Counted from the stretch's first letter, positions 1-6,503 are shown. The stretch: 7,947 nt of DNA from an uncultured Corynebacterium sp. (GCF_946222835.1 NZ_CAMIHD010000040.1:1-7947), one strand, 5' to 3'. Made by a program: numbers and translations. Notes: generated from the letters alone by a model not told the origin.

Positions 1-233
1 CTTGGCTAATAGAAATGGGGATACCAACAGCAGTTGTTCTGTCGAATGTCGACAGAAGGGAAAAACTTCTAGATGAAGTCCATGCCGAACTGGAGGGTGA
101 TGAAACTGCAGCGCTTGCTGAAACAGTCATCCCAACGAGGGCGGCTACACGTCGCGCTTTCGGAACAAAGCCCAGTAGTACGAAGGTTTGGGATTCTTTG
201 GCTCGAGAAGTAGTCGCAGCATTTGAGGATTAA
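1..233 (+). CDS. parA: ParA-family partition ATPase, C-terminal fragment (5' end outside window)
   Basis: The frame is open from the first bases of the window (W-L-I-E ahead of the first Met at 15) to TAA at 231-233, so the gene starts outside the window and only about 76 residues are visible. The visible part fits the C-terminal end of small Walker-type ParA ATPases: a hydrophobic strand ending in an Asn-Val-Asp (TAVVLSNVD), then a VIPTR..TRRAFG segment, then a closing helix with WDSLAREVVAAF. These match the usual ParA tail pattern of strand, 'IP-R-AF' loop and 'W-LA-EV' helix. The Walker A motif would lie upstream and cannot be checked. ParA ATPases bind the nucleoid and, with a centromere-binding partner, position plasmid copies before division. 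The next gene starts 10 nt downstream with its own ribosome site, so the two are probably one operon. Assignment to ParA is likely but rests on a short tail. Confidence 0.75.
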   Translation, partial: WLIEMGIPTAVVLSNVDRREKLLDEVHAELEGDETAALAETVIPTRAATRRAFGTKPSSTKVWDSLAREVVAAFED

Positions 234-243
234 GGGGTAGGCA

Positions 244-480
244 ATGGCAATTCCAAAGGCTAAAAATAAGGCGCGGGAAGAATCGTCTGGAAATAAGTCG
301 GAGGTCTCGCCTTCAACAAAGATGTTCGCCCAAGCTAACGATAAAGCGACACGCCTTCAGTTGTACGTCCGCGATCGGCAATTGATTAAAGAGCTCAAAC
401 TCGCCGCAGTGGAAGAAGAGAAGAGTATCTCCCAACTTTTTGAAGAGTGGGCAACACGATGGCTCGAGGAAAGAAGCTAA
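244..480 (+). CDS. Small ribbon-helix-helix partition partner (ParB-like, centromere-binding)
   Basis: This 78-aa protein has a disordered, charged N-terminus (residues 1-33, rich in Lys, Ser and Glu) and a C-terminal RHH-like fold. Residues 35-43 (ATRLQLYVR) alternate polar and hydrophobic as an RHH beta strand; 44-59 form helix A; 61-76 (SISQLFEEWATRWLEE) form helix B after a short turn. The start ATG at 244 has AAGGGG at 232-237, 6 nt upstream. Position directly after parA is the classical place for a small RHH centromere-binding protein that dimerises, binds DNA repeats with the strand pair, and uses its flexible N-terminus to stimulate the ParA ATPase. The role is inferred from context and shape; the sequence is not close to a named protein I recognise. 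The tandem repeats just after its stop codon are a candidate target. Confidence 0.7.
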   Translation: MAIPKAKNKAREESSGNKSEVSPSTKMFAQANDKATRLQLYVRDRQLIKELKLAAVEEEKSISQLFEEWATRWLEERS

Positions 481-487
481 CTATCTG

Positions 488-538
488 GTGTATATACCTA
501 CATACACATATGCGGATATAGGTATATACACATATGCG
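488..538. repeat. Two tandem 24-bp repeats with a perfect 13-bp inverted repeat; candidate centromere (parS-like)
   Basis: Units 491-514 and 515-538 match at 20 of 24 positions and share the 13-bp end ATACACATATGCG (502-514 and 526-538). Overlapping them, GTGTATATACCTA at 488-500 is the exact reverse complement of TAGGTATATACAC at 519-531, with an 18-nt spacer. The block is AT-rich against its surroundings and lies between the RHH gene and the convergent end of traA. Short repeated sites beside a parA/RHH pair are typical of partition centromeres. There is no T-run, so a simple terminator explains it less well, although it lies where a bidirectional terminator would be useful. Confidence 0.5.
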
Positions 539-563
539 CTCTAGTGCTTTTACCTCGCTGTTT

Positions 564-3500
564 CTAGAGCTCTGGGCCTTGTTCTTCTTCAAGGTCGTCA
601 GCAGGTGCTTGTTCGTCAGTGGTATCGCTGTCGCTGGTAACGCTTTGTTGCTCGCCACCTAGGCCGAGGCTAGCGAGGAAGTCGAGGCCTGCTTGTGCGC
701 CCTGGTGCAGATCGCCGGCGTCTTCGTCCTGGGTGTTGTCGGTGTTGTCGGCTTCTGGGGTGGTCTCAGGTGCTGATGGTTCTTCTTCCACCTCGTTGTA
801 GGAGGTGTCTGGCTCGTCATAGTCAGTGGTGTCGTGCTCGTAGGCGGCGGCGATGGTGTCTGCCATCATGTCGCGGATGGTGTCTTGGGCGGATTCGTCT
901 ATGCCGAGGCGGCGTAGTTCGTAGGTGCGTTGTGCGGCCAGGAGGTTTACTTCATCGGCGATATAGCCTGCATGGTCGGCAACATCGTTCGGGATTTCTT
1001 CTTCGCGCAAGCGGGTAGCGATGTCGGCGCGGTCGGCCCAGTCCATTTTCTCGCGGCGGATAGTATCGAGGCGTTGTTGCAGCCTATCGGTGTGTTCGCT
1101 GTCGTACTGTTGGGCTGCGTGGAGGCGCTTGTCCCATTCTTCTGTGTCGTCGGCGCGGTAGCAGATTTCCTCCCACAATCGTGCCTCCGGAAGGTTAGCG
1201 CCGGTGTCTTCAATGGCCTGCTGCGCTAGGCTGCGGCGCTGTTGCGCCTGTTCAAGACGCTTGTGCGCATGGTCTATGCGCTGTTGGTAGGTGCCATAGC
1301 CTGCCGCGTCGTGGTCATAAGCCCGCTCGGCTACCGGGCGGGTGTAGTCCTCTGCAAGTAGGCGTTGGTGCTCAATGTCTGCGCGGGCTGTTTCTTCTTC
1401 ACGAAGGGCCGCACTGTGGTCTGCCATGGCTTGCTCGTAGGCGCGAATGCGCCCAGCATCAAGGACTACCTGCTGGTAGTCGGCCTGTACCTCGTTGAGG
1501 GCTGCGTCTTTATCTTCGTGTAGGCGAGTGGTAATACTTGCCTCTTGCCAGGTCAGCGACTCGACCTTCGAGCGGGCAAAGCGTGCGTGCTCTGCCAGCA
1601 CAGTTTGGTTGAGCTGGTTGAGGTTTCCTTCCTTTCCAGTAAGGCGAGCAGTTTCCGCGCGGTCGTAGGGGTTGTGGGTGCGCAGCCACGTATCGAGTTC
1701 TATATCTGTCTGCCCAGATACAGGAGGCAGCTGGTTGCGCTTTCCGGTATCGCGCAGGCGGAGTTGTTCGTCCAGGCGGTAGCGGATAAGACGTGCCGGG
1801 TCGTGGGCGTTGTCAATATCGCGGGTGGCAGCGTCCATGACGGTGCGCGGATCAATGCCCGCGTCAATGAGTTTTGCCCAGCCGTGGCGGATAGGTGCTA
1901 CACCGTCGTTACTGGTCTCTATCTTTCGGGCAAGGTTGCCGGGCAGGGTGTCGATCCAGTCGGGGAGGTAGGAGTCGATGAAGTCGTTGGTGGCTTCATC
2001 TTTGCCCATAAGCCATAGGCTCATCATGCGATCGGGTGAGGTTTGCTCGTCTACGACGTCGGCTATGACCTCGCGTGCGGCCTTCGGGCTGTTATCGCGC
2101 GAGATTGCCTTATTAAAGACGTCCCTGGCACTCGGGGCTTGGCGTATGCCTTGGTAGTGGTAGTGGCCTTCCTCGGCAAGTTCATCGAGCTGGTGCTCGG
2201 TGACCGCATAGATGTGGTTGGCAAGCTTGCCGCGTGTAAGCGCCACATACAGACCTGCCCTATCGACGTGGTGGTCAATGACCGCGCGGGTGCAGTCCAC
2301 GGTGCTGCCCTGGGCGCGGTGGACGGTAGCCGCATAGCCTAGCTGCACATTGTCGTGGACGTAGTCTGCTGGCAGGCACAATTCCTCGCCGGTTGCTGTG
2401 TTGCGGGCGGTGATACTGCCGTTGTCGGCAATGGCGGTGACTGTCATAAGGGTGCCGTTGTTGATACGGGTACTCGTAGCAGTCTCATCGTCGTAGAACG
2501 TCTGGTTTTTGCGCGCCAGAATCGTATCGCCTAGACCGGCTTTTTCGCCTCTAGAAAGCTGGGCTTCCACGGTGGTGTCAACCTCACCGTGGGCGATGTA
2601 GTGGGCGCGGATTGTCTCGTTGAGTTCTGCCACATCGCGGTTGGTAGCAGCAATGAGAAGGCTGGTTTTACCGCTAGAAATATCAGCCAGGTAGTCTGCT
2701 GCGGCTTTACCTAGCATGTCGCTGCGTGCGCCACCATTGACCCAACCACGCTCTGTATAGAAGTCGAAAGTAGACGAATCTCCGTCACGCAAACGCAAGC
2801 TGGTGGCGGATTGTTCACGGTCTCCGCCGAAGCGCACGACTTCGGAGAGTTGATTATCCGTGCGGCCAGAAGCATTGACCATAGCGCCGAAAAGTCCACC
2901 GTTTTCGACCGCTCCGAGCTGTTTATGGTCACCAATAAAGCGCACGACTGCGCCTGCTTCTTCGGCAATGTCTAACAGTGACCCGATGTTAGGGGTCGAG
3001 GCCATGCCGGCCTCGTCGACGATGATCATGTCGCCAGCGTTAATGGATACTGGAAGGTCTTTTAGGCTATGGCCGGGCTTTGTGGGGTGGTTGCCGCGCC
3101 AGGTGTAGGTGAGTTTGTCGATGGTAAAAGCGTCAAAACCTAAGTCTTTAGACAACACATCTGCCGCCTGGGCAGACGGGGCCAGACCAATCACGTTGCG
3201 GCCTTCATTGGCCCACACGTTGGCAACCAGACGCATGGATGCGGTCTTGCCGGTACCTGCCGGGCCTACGCCGGTAGCTGCCAGTGTGCCGCAGGTAAGC
3301 AGGTAGCGGGCCATGGATTCCTGCCCTGCGTTAAGGCGGAACCCAGCCTCGGCTTCGTGTTCATCCAGTGCCTTATCAATCGCTGCAGACGGTGCGAATG
3401 CGGCCACCGGTTCGTTGAGTGCGGCCAGTGCTTTGTCTTCGGTATCGAGGATGTCCTGGGTGGTATAAAGCTCGCTATCGGCGCGGGTATCGCGGGCTTT

Positions 3501-5027
3501 ACCTGCCGTGTTTTTGAGTGCTTCGGGCAGTTCCAGGACGTCAAAATCGTTCAAGGAAATGGCCTTATCGCGCACAATAGCCTCCACCACAGTGGCGTGG
3601 ATTAGGTCGCGCTCGGCGAGTGATGCGAAGCGATAGCCTTGGAGTTTTCCACCCGCAGCAGTCGCTACATGCGAGGCGCGAAAGTAAGAACGACGTCTGA
3701 CAACGGTGTCTAAAACCTCGTCGATAAGACCTGAAAGGTGGTCCTCGGAACGAAAGACTGGACGCTCATCACGTCCAGAATCTGCGGCAAGTTGGGCGAT
3801 GGCAGCGAGTTCCTCTGCCCCAGTATCACGCGCGGAGACTTCCGCTTTCCAGCCTGCGCGAAGCTCTGCAAGGCTTTCTGGTTCACGCTTTGCGTCACGG
3901 GTTTCCAAGATAGCTTGCTGCCACAAACGTCCCACCTCAACCGAGTTAGGGGTTGCACCACGTGCGGCAACAAACTCTTCCACGAGTCGCTTATAGACCG
4001 GCTGTGCGCCGCGTCGACGCTTGGAAAAAGACTCCATCAGCGAGGCGGAAATACCGTCGATTTCCCACGTGGGTTCCTTGTTGACCCCGTGGTCGCAGGC
4101 GGTGAAGGTGTAGCCCATTTGGTTAGAAAGCAGGGTGTTCAAGATGGAGTCATAGCGGTGCGAAATCGACTGGTGATACTTCATCAACGTGTACCCATCG
4201 ATGGACAACCAGCGCCCGTCTTCGGTCTGAACCTTGTTGGATACCAGCACGTGCGAGTGCAGATCCGGATCTCCTGCGCGCGTATCGTAGTGCTTAAATT
4301 CGGACGCTACGAAGCCTTTTGTCTTGACTTGTTCCCGCCCTTGCTTGCCTACTCGGGTAAACAAAGCGTTGTCTTCTACCCACGCTATAGCCTCTTTTAC
4401 GGCCTGGTGATGAAGCGCCTCAATGCGCCGCGCGGTCTTCTCATCAGACAGCGCCCACGCCACCGACACGGACTTAGCAGGCGAGAAAGTCAGGTCAAAC
4501 CCCGACACAGATTGCCGAACATTGTCCTTTAATCCATTGACCCAGTTGACGACTTCCCGGCCCGATTGTGGTTCGACTCCGTGTTCTTCAATGAAGAACT
4601 CCCGGCCAATATCCTGGACTAAATCGGCTCGTTCCTGCTTGCTCATCAACGTGCCAGTAGTCTGCCTATGGCGGCGTTCCGCGTCACGCAAAGCGACCAA
4701 AACCGGAATGTCGTTGGTGAAGTGAGCAAACGGACGCCCCAACTGCACGTCCTTGATTTTCTGGCCTTCGGACATCTTCATATCCGCATCTGGGTGCAGC
4801 CCCTCGCCGTACAACGCGGCCATTTGAGACTCGGTAACTTCCCCACCTTCGGTGACCGTCTCGGTGTTCAAACCGGCCAACCCAGCACCTAGCCAACGAC
4901 CTGGCGGGGTGCCTTTGGCGTCGTAATACTTCGACAAACTTGGCGCGTCTGTTGGCCCATCATTGGTAGCCACAGAGCGCAACAGGTACTCATAACCTGT
5001 TCCGCTGTTGACTACGCGCAGGGTCAT
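564..5027 (-). CDS. traA: TraA/TrwC-type MobF conjugative relaxase-helicase
   Basis: A 1487-aa protein from ATG at 5027 to TAG at 564-566. The N-terminus has the TrwC relaxase layout: two tyrosine clusters (YEY at residues 12-14, YY at 34-35) as candidate nicking tyrosines, and the metal-binding triad in HYDTRAGDPDLHSH (246-259; His246, His257, His259). The middle is a RecD-like superfamily 1 helicase: Walker A GPAGTGKT (588-595), Walker B IIVDEAGM (668-675), motif III GDHKQLGAVENGG (699-711), HRAQGS (903-908) and YVALTRGK (927-934). Residues about 1140-1390 are helical and highly charged, probably coiled coil. The last ~90 residues are acidic and disordered. It would nick oriT, attach to the 5' end and unwind the transferred strand. 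Start choice: an in-frame TTG at 5051 and ATGs at 5030 and 5027 are possible; AGGG lies 6 nt before 5027, and homologues begin close to this point. Length suits the family and all helicase motifs are intact. Confidence 0.95.
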   Translation of the reverse strand: MTLRVVNSGTGYEYLLRSVATNDGPTDAPSLSKYYDAKGTPPGRWLGAGLAGLNTETVTEGGEVTESQMAALYGEGLHPDADMKMSEGQKIKDVQLGRPFAHFTNDIPVLVALRDAERRHRQTTGTLMSKQERADLVQDIGREFFIEEHGVEPQSGREVVNWVNGLKDNVRQSVSGFDLTFSPAKSVSVAWALSDEKTARRIEALHHQAVKEAIAWVEDNALFTRVGKQGREQVKTKGFVASEFKHYDTRAGDPDLHSHVLVSNKVQTEDGRWLSIDGYTLMKYHQSISHRYDSILNTLLSNQMGYTFTACDHGVNKEPTWEIDGISASLMESFSKRRRGAQPVYKRLVEEFVAARGATPNSVEVGRLWQQAILETRDAKREPESLAELRAGWKAEVSARDTGAEELAAIAQLAADSGRDERPVFRSEDHLSGLIDEVLDTVVRRRSYFRASHVATAAGGKLQGYRFASLAERDLIHATVVEAIVRDKAISLNDFDVLELPEALKNTAGKARDTRADSELYTTQDILDTEDKALAALNEPVAAFAPSAAIDKALDEHEAEAGFRLNAGQESMARYLLTCGTLAATGVGPAGTGKTASMRLVANVWANEGRNVIGLAPSAQAADVLSKDLGFDAFTIDKLTYTWRGNHPTKPGHSLKDLPVSINAGDMIIVDEAGMASTPNIGSLLDIAEEAGAVVRFIGDHKQLGAVENGGLFGAMVNASGRTDNQLSEVVRFGGDREQSATSLRLRDGDSSTFDFYTERGWVNGGARSDMLGKAAADYLADISSGKTSLLIAATNRDVAELNETIRAHYIAHGEVDTTVEAQLSRGEKAGLGDTILARKNQTFYDDETATSTRINNGTLMTVTAIADNGSITARNTATGEELCLPADYVHDNVQLGYAATVHRAQGSTVDCTRAVIDHHVDRAGLYVALTRGKLANHIYAVTEHQLDELAEEGHYHYQGIRQAPSARDVFNKAISRDNSPKAAREVIADVVDEQTSPDRMMSLWLMGKDEATNDFIDSYLPDWIDTLPGNLARKIETSNDGVAPIRHGWAKLIDAGIDPRTVMDAATRDIDNAHDPARLIRYRLDEQLRLRDTGKRNQLPPVSGQTDIELDTWLRTHNPYDRAETARLTGKEGNLNQLNQTVLAEHARFARSKVESLTWQEASITTRLHEDKDAALNEVQADYQQVVLDAGRIRAYEQAMADHSAALREEETARADIEHQRLLAEDYTRPVAERAYDHDAAGYGTYQQRIDHAHKRLEQAQQRRSLAQQAIEDTGANLPEARLWEEICYRADDTEEWDKRLHAAQQYDSEHTDRLQQRLDTIRREKMDWADRADIATRLREEEIPNDVADHAGYIADEVNLLAAQRTYELRRLGIDESAQDTIRDMMADTIAAAYEHDTTDYDEPDTSYNEVEEEPSAPETTPEADNTDNTQDEDAGDLHQGAQAGLDFLASLGLGGEQQSVTSDSDTTDEQAPADDLEEEQGPEL

Positions 5028-5237
5028 CATGCGCCCTAGTCTAGCAGCCAAAACCCGATTAACACTAAGAGTGCATATAGTGTACTGTAAAAAGGGCGCC
5101 CGCGCCCGCCGCTACAGGTCTACAGCGCTGTCGAAAGCATGAAGGGATAGTCCGCTGATTGCTTCCGGTTACGCCGAACTTCCCGCGTGGTGTTTGTGTC
5201 AGGGGTGGGGCGGTGTGTTCGCTGGCATTGTGGGCTT
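5028..5237. other. Divergent intergenic region; candidate origin of transfer (oriT)
   Basis: This 210-bp non-coding stretch separates traA (minus) from the coiled-coil gene (plus). It holds a dense set of inverted repeats: ACACTA 5062-5067 with TAGTGT 5078-5083; GGGCGC 5094-5099 with GCGCCC 5102-5107; and a perfect palindrome ACAGCGCTGT at 5122-5131. CTACAG occurs as a direct repeat at 5112-5117 and 5120-5125. oriT of MobF systems normally lies beside the relaxase gene and combines inverted repeats with a nick site. I cannot identify the nick base. The oriT call is inference from position and repeat density. Confidence 0.45.
5062..5091 (-). promoter_or_regulatory. Possible traA promoter overlapped by an inverted repeat
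   Basis: Read on the minus strand, TTTACA (5091-5086, one mismatch to TTGACA) and TAGTGT (5067-5062) are separated by 18 nt. TAGTGT keeps the T, A and final T that matter most in actinobacterial -10 boxes. The ACACTA/TAGTGT inverted repeat covers the -10 and reaches into the spacer, so a protein binding there, possibly TraA itself or the divergent small protein, would block transcription. Transcription would start near 5055, about 30 nt ahead of the ATG. Confidence 0.35.
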
Positions 5238-5621
5238 ATGGTTACCGCAAGAAGAAGTTTGAAGAAGCGTCAGGGACTACGTCAGCATCTCGAAGAAGAA
5301 CAGCGTAAGCTGCGTGACCGCAAGAAGAAGCTCAACTCCCTGTCGTCGCTTATCGACCAGCGTGAGAATCTCAACGAGAAGATTGGTCACGCCTCGCAAG
5401 CAGTTATCGACCTAGGCGAATCAAAAGAATTCGTGCGCAAGCTCATCGGCGTGAGCCAACGCGATTTCAACGCAATACTCAAGACTGCTAAGGAATCCTC
5501 CCCTAGTGCCGAGGATTCCTCTGGCGAAGATGAGGCGAACGCTGACGATAGTGAGCGCCAGTACAACGACGAAGCCGCCAGCGCCCTCAGTAGAGAGAAA
5601 GTCAATCTTCGGCGTTGGTAA
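5238..5621 (+). CDS. Small coiled-coil protein divergent from traA; possible relaxosome accessory protein
   Basis: A 127-aa protein of unknown family. Residues 1-50 are strongly basic and helical (KKRQGLRQHLEEEQRKLRD and onward) with coiled-coil spacing. Residues 53-84 look like a short helix-turn-helix: ALA/ILE-rich helix, then KEFVRKLIGVSQRDFNAILK. Residues 86-120 are an acidic, Ser/Asp/Glu-rich tail, ending in a small basic patch (LRRW). ATG at 5238 is preferred over in-frame ATG 5187 because the extra 17 residues (Cys/Trp/Gly-rich) do not look like the rest and would lie inside the repeat-rich intergenic region. No strong ribosome site is visible. Placement next to traA and across the candidate oriT suggests an auxiliary DNA-binding protein of the relaxosome or a transfer regulator. 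That role is inference only. Confidence 0.7.
   Translation: MVTARRSLKKRQGLRQHLEEEQRKLRDRKKKLNSLSSLIDQRENLNEKIGHASQAVIDLGESKEFVRKLIGVSQRDFNAILKTAKESSPSAEDSSGEDEANADDSERQYNDEAASALSREKVNLRRW
5491..5520. repeat. Perfect 10-bp inverted repeat inside the coiled-coil gene
   Basis: AGGAATCCTC at 5491-5500 is the exact reverse complement of GAGGATTCCT at 5511-5520, with a 10-nt spacer. It covers codons 85-94, the junction between the helical N-terminal part and the acidic tail. No T-run follows. It could form an mRNA hairpin or be a protein-binding site. Confidence 0.6.
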
Positions 5622-5627
5622 CTGCGG

Positions 5628-5959
5628 CTACTGTTGTTCGCTCAGGTCGCAGTACTTGCCGGGGTTGGCGGGCGCGGCGTCATAGGGGTTGGAGTATGGA
5701 GAGTCGTTAGTCTCGTCCGTAGCGTGCTCGTAGTGGTCAGCCATGGAGCCAACCATCACGCCGAGGAAGGCGAGGAAGTACCAGGCGATTACCCGGCCTA
5801 GTGTCTGATGATTCCTGCCCCCAATCCTGCGCTTCGTATCTGGGCAATGAGCATCCAGACCGGCATGGCGATGAGTGCAGCTGGGGACATGGTTGGTAGC
5901 CGATAAATGGCAGTGCGTCCAAGGAGGCGTCCTTCCTCTCTGTGGCGCGCGCCGCTCAT
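5628..5959 (-). pseudogene. Small two-membrane-segment protein interrupted by a frameshift in a G5 run
   Basis: On the minus strand, ATG at 5959 opens a 53-codon frame that stops at 5800-5798. It encodes a basic N-terminus (SGARHREEGRLLGR) and a hydrophobic segment (MSPAALIAMPVWMLIAQI). A second open frame, with no start of its own, carries another hydrophobic segment (RVIAWYFLAFLGVMVGSMA) and a polar tail rich in Asp, Asn and Pro ending at TAG 5630-5628. Adding one G to the run at 5822-5818 joins them into one protein of about 108 residues: basic N-terminus, membrane segment, loop of roughly 15 residues, membrane segment, polar tail. The joined layout is coherent, so I read this as one gene with a one-base loss, a homopolymer sequencing error, or possibly a frameshifted product. 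The gene has a visible promoter and operator upstream. No strong ribosome site lies before 5959; GGAGGA at 5991-5986 is too far away. Family unknown. It converges on the coiled-coil gene with 6 nt between stop codons. Confidence 0.6.
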
Positions 5960-6001
5960 GATGCTGTTAAAGAGTTTGAGAAGATTCCTCCAGTCTTACG
6001 T

Positions 6002-6029
6002 ATGGTAAACATTGTTTACAGAGTGTCGA
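6002..6029 (-). promoter_or_regulatory. Leftward promoter for the membrane-protein gene
   Basis: On the minus strand TCGACA (6029-6024, one mismatch to TTGACA) and TACCAT (6007-6002, four of six to TATAAT) are separated by 16 nt. Transcription would begin near 5995, giving a leader of about 36 nt to ATG 5959. It mirrors the rightward promoter at 6043-6071, and its -10 is overlapped by the operator at 6005-6019. Confidence 0.5.
6005..6019. promoter_or_regulatory. Operator O1: GTAAACA-T-TGTTTAC
   Basis: A perfect 15-bp inverted repeat with 7-bp arms and a central T. The same sequence with central A occurs in O2 at 6070-6084. It overlaps the -10 box of the leftward promoter. Two copies flanking a divergent promoter upstream of an RHH protein gene point to autoregulation by that protein. 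Confidence 0.65.
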
Positions 6030-6042
6030 TTAAACAATTCTA

Positions 6043-6071
6043 TCGACAGCACCGAGAGTGGCAGCAATAGT
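6043..6071 (+). promoter_or_regulatory. Rightward promoter for the RelB-like RHH gene
   Basis: TCGACA at 6043-6048 (five of six to TTGACA) and AATAGT at 6066-6071 (four of six to TATAAT) have the ideal 17-nt spacing. Transcription would start near 6078, the centre of the large palindrome, so binding there would block polymerase. The leader would be about 35 nt with the ribosome site at 6099-6103. Confidence 0.55.
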
Positions 6072-6095
6072 AAACAATGTTTACTATTGCTGCCA
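6059..6095. promoter_or_regulatory. Operator O2: 37-bp perfect palindrome containing GTAAACA-A-TGTTTAC
   Basis: Positions 6059-6076 are the exact reverse complement of 6078-6095, with the single centre base at 6077. The inner 15 bp (6070-6084) repeats operator O1; the outer arms (TGGCAGCAATA and its complement) are unique to this copy. It covers the -10 box and the predicted start of transcription of the RHH gene. Because the transcript would begin inside it, it is more likely a DNA operator than an RNA hairpin. Confidence 0.7.
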
Positions 6096-6112
6096 GGGAG
6101 AGGATACTGCAT

Positions 6113-6376
6113 ATGAAACAAGCACCCCACCCTTCCGGACGTGTGGTGTCTGTACGGATGCCAGATGAAATCATTGAGCGACTCGACGCTCTCTGCGATA
6201 GGACAGGACGTAGTAGAGGTTTCTACTTAAAAATGGCTATTACAGCCATGCTTCCCAAACTAGAAGAATTCCATTGGAATCAAGTGGCTGCAGACTTCGA
6301 AGAGAAGACAATCAACAACTTGTTTAACCAAATAATGCTCAACGGTCTAAAAGACGAGTCCGAAGAACAAGAGTGA
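6113..6376 (+). CDS. RelB-like ribbon-helix-helix DNA-binding protein (probable autoregulator, no toxin partner seen)
   Basis: An 87-aa protein. Residues 11-16 (VVSVRM) form the RHH strand, 17-30 (PDEIIERLDALCDR) helix A, TGRS the turn, and 34-50 helix B (SRGFYLKMAITAMLPKL). This matches the MetJ/Arc-type fold, and the strand plus TGRSRGFYL pattern resembles RelB-family antitoxins and related plasmid regulators. Residues 51-87 form an acidic helical extension that could bind a partner. ATG 6113 is chosen because AGAGG at 6099-6103 lies 9 nt upstream; an in-frame ATG at 6077 falls on the operator centre and the predicted transcription start. A RelE-type toxin would normally follow at once, but none is present. 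The paired operators make it a likely repressor of itself and of the leftward membrane-protein gene. Alternatives are a copy-number or transfer regulator, or an antitoxin whose partner is the leftward gene. Confidence 0.8.
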   Translation: MKQAPHPSGRVVSVRMPDEIIERLDALCDRTGRSRGFYLKMAITAMLPKLEEFHWNQVAADFEEKTINNLFNQIMLNGLKDESEEQE

Positions 6377-6503
6377 CTCCACTAATGCCTTAGGTTCCGG
6401 GCAAGCTTCATCAAAGCAAACAGCCGATAAGGCTTCTTGGCAAGAGCCGCCACCATTACTAAATCTCCCAGTAAGTCACACTGATGTGATTTAATAGGCG
6501 GAG
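6377..6503. other. Non-coding stretch with two weak hairpins
   Basis: No credible gene. GGCT(T)CTT with AAGAGCC (6431-6448, three-base loop, one bulged T) and TCACA-CTGA-TGTGA (6476-6489) can form hairpins. The second is followed by TTTAAT and could act as a weak terminator for the RHH transcript. I see no convincing repA promoter here. Confidence 0.35.

Noticed and set aside
538..570. Terminator from GCTCTAG/CTAGAGC (538-544, 564-570)
   Set aside because: The loop is 19 nt, the stem is AT-rich and only 7 bp, and no T-run follows in either direction.
3738..4532. Plus-strand reading frame of 264 codons
   Set aside because: It lies wholly inside traA on the opposite strand, where the relaxase and helicase motifs are continuous and convincing. 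Long antisense frames are common in GC-rich genes.
5737..5922. Minus-strand frame of 61 codons overlapping the membrane-protein region
   Set aside because: Its translation is Pro/Arg/Ser-rich without hydrophobic segments, whereas the two other frames of the same strand give coherent membrane segments and a shared promoter.
6476..6489. GlxR/CRP-type site (TCACA-CTGA-TGTGA)
   Set aside because: The half-sites are in the opposite order and spacing from the TGTGA-N6-TCACA consensus, so a weak hairpin is the simpler reading.
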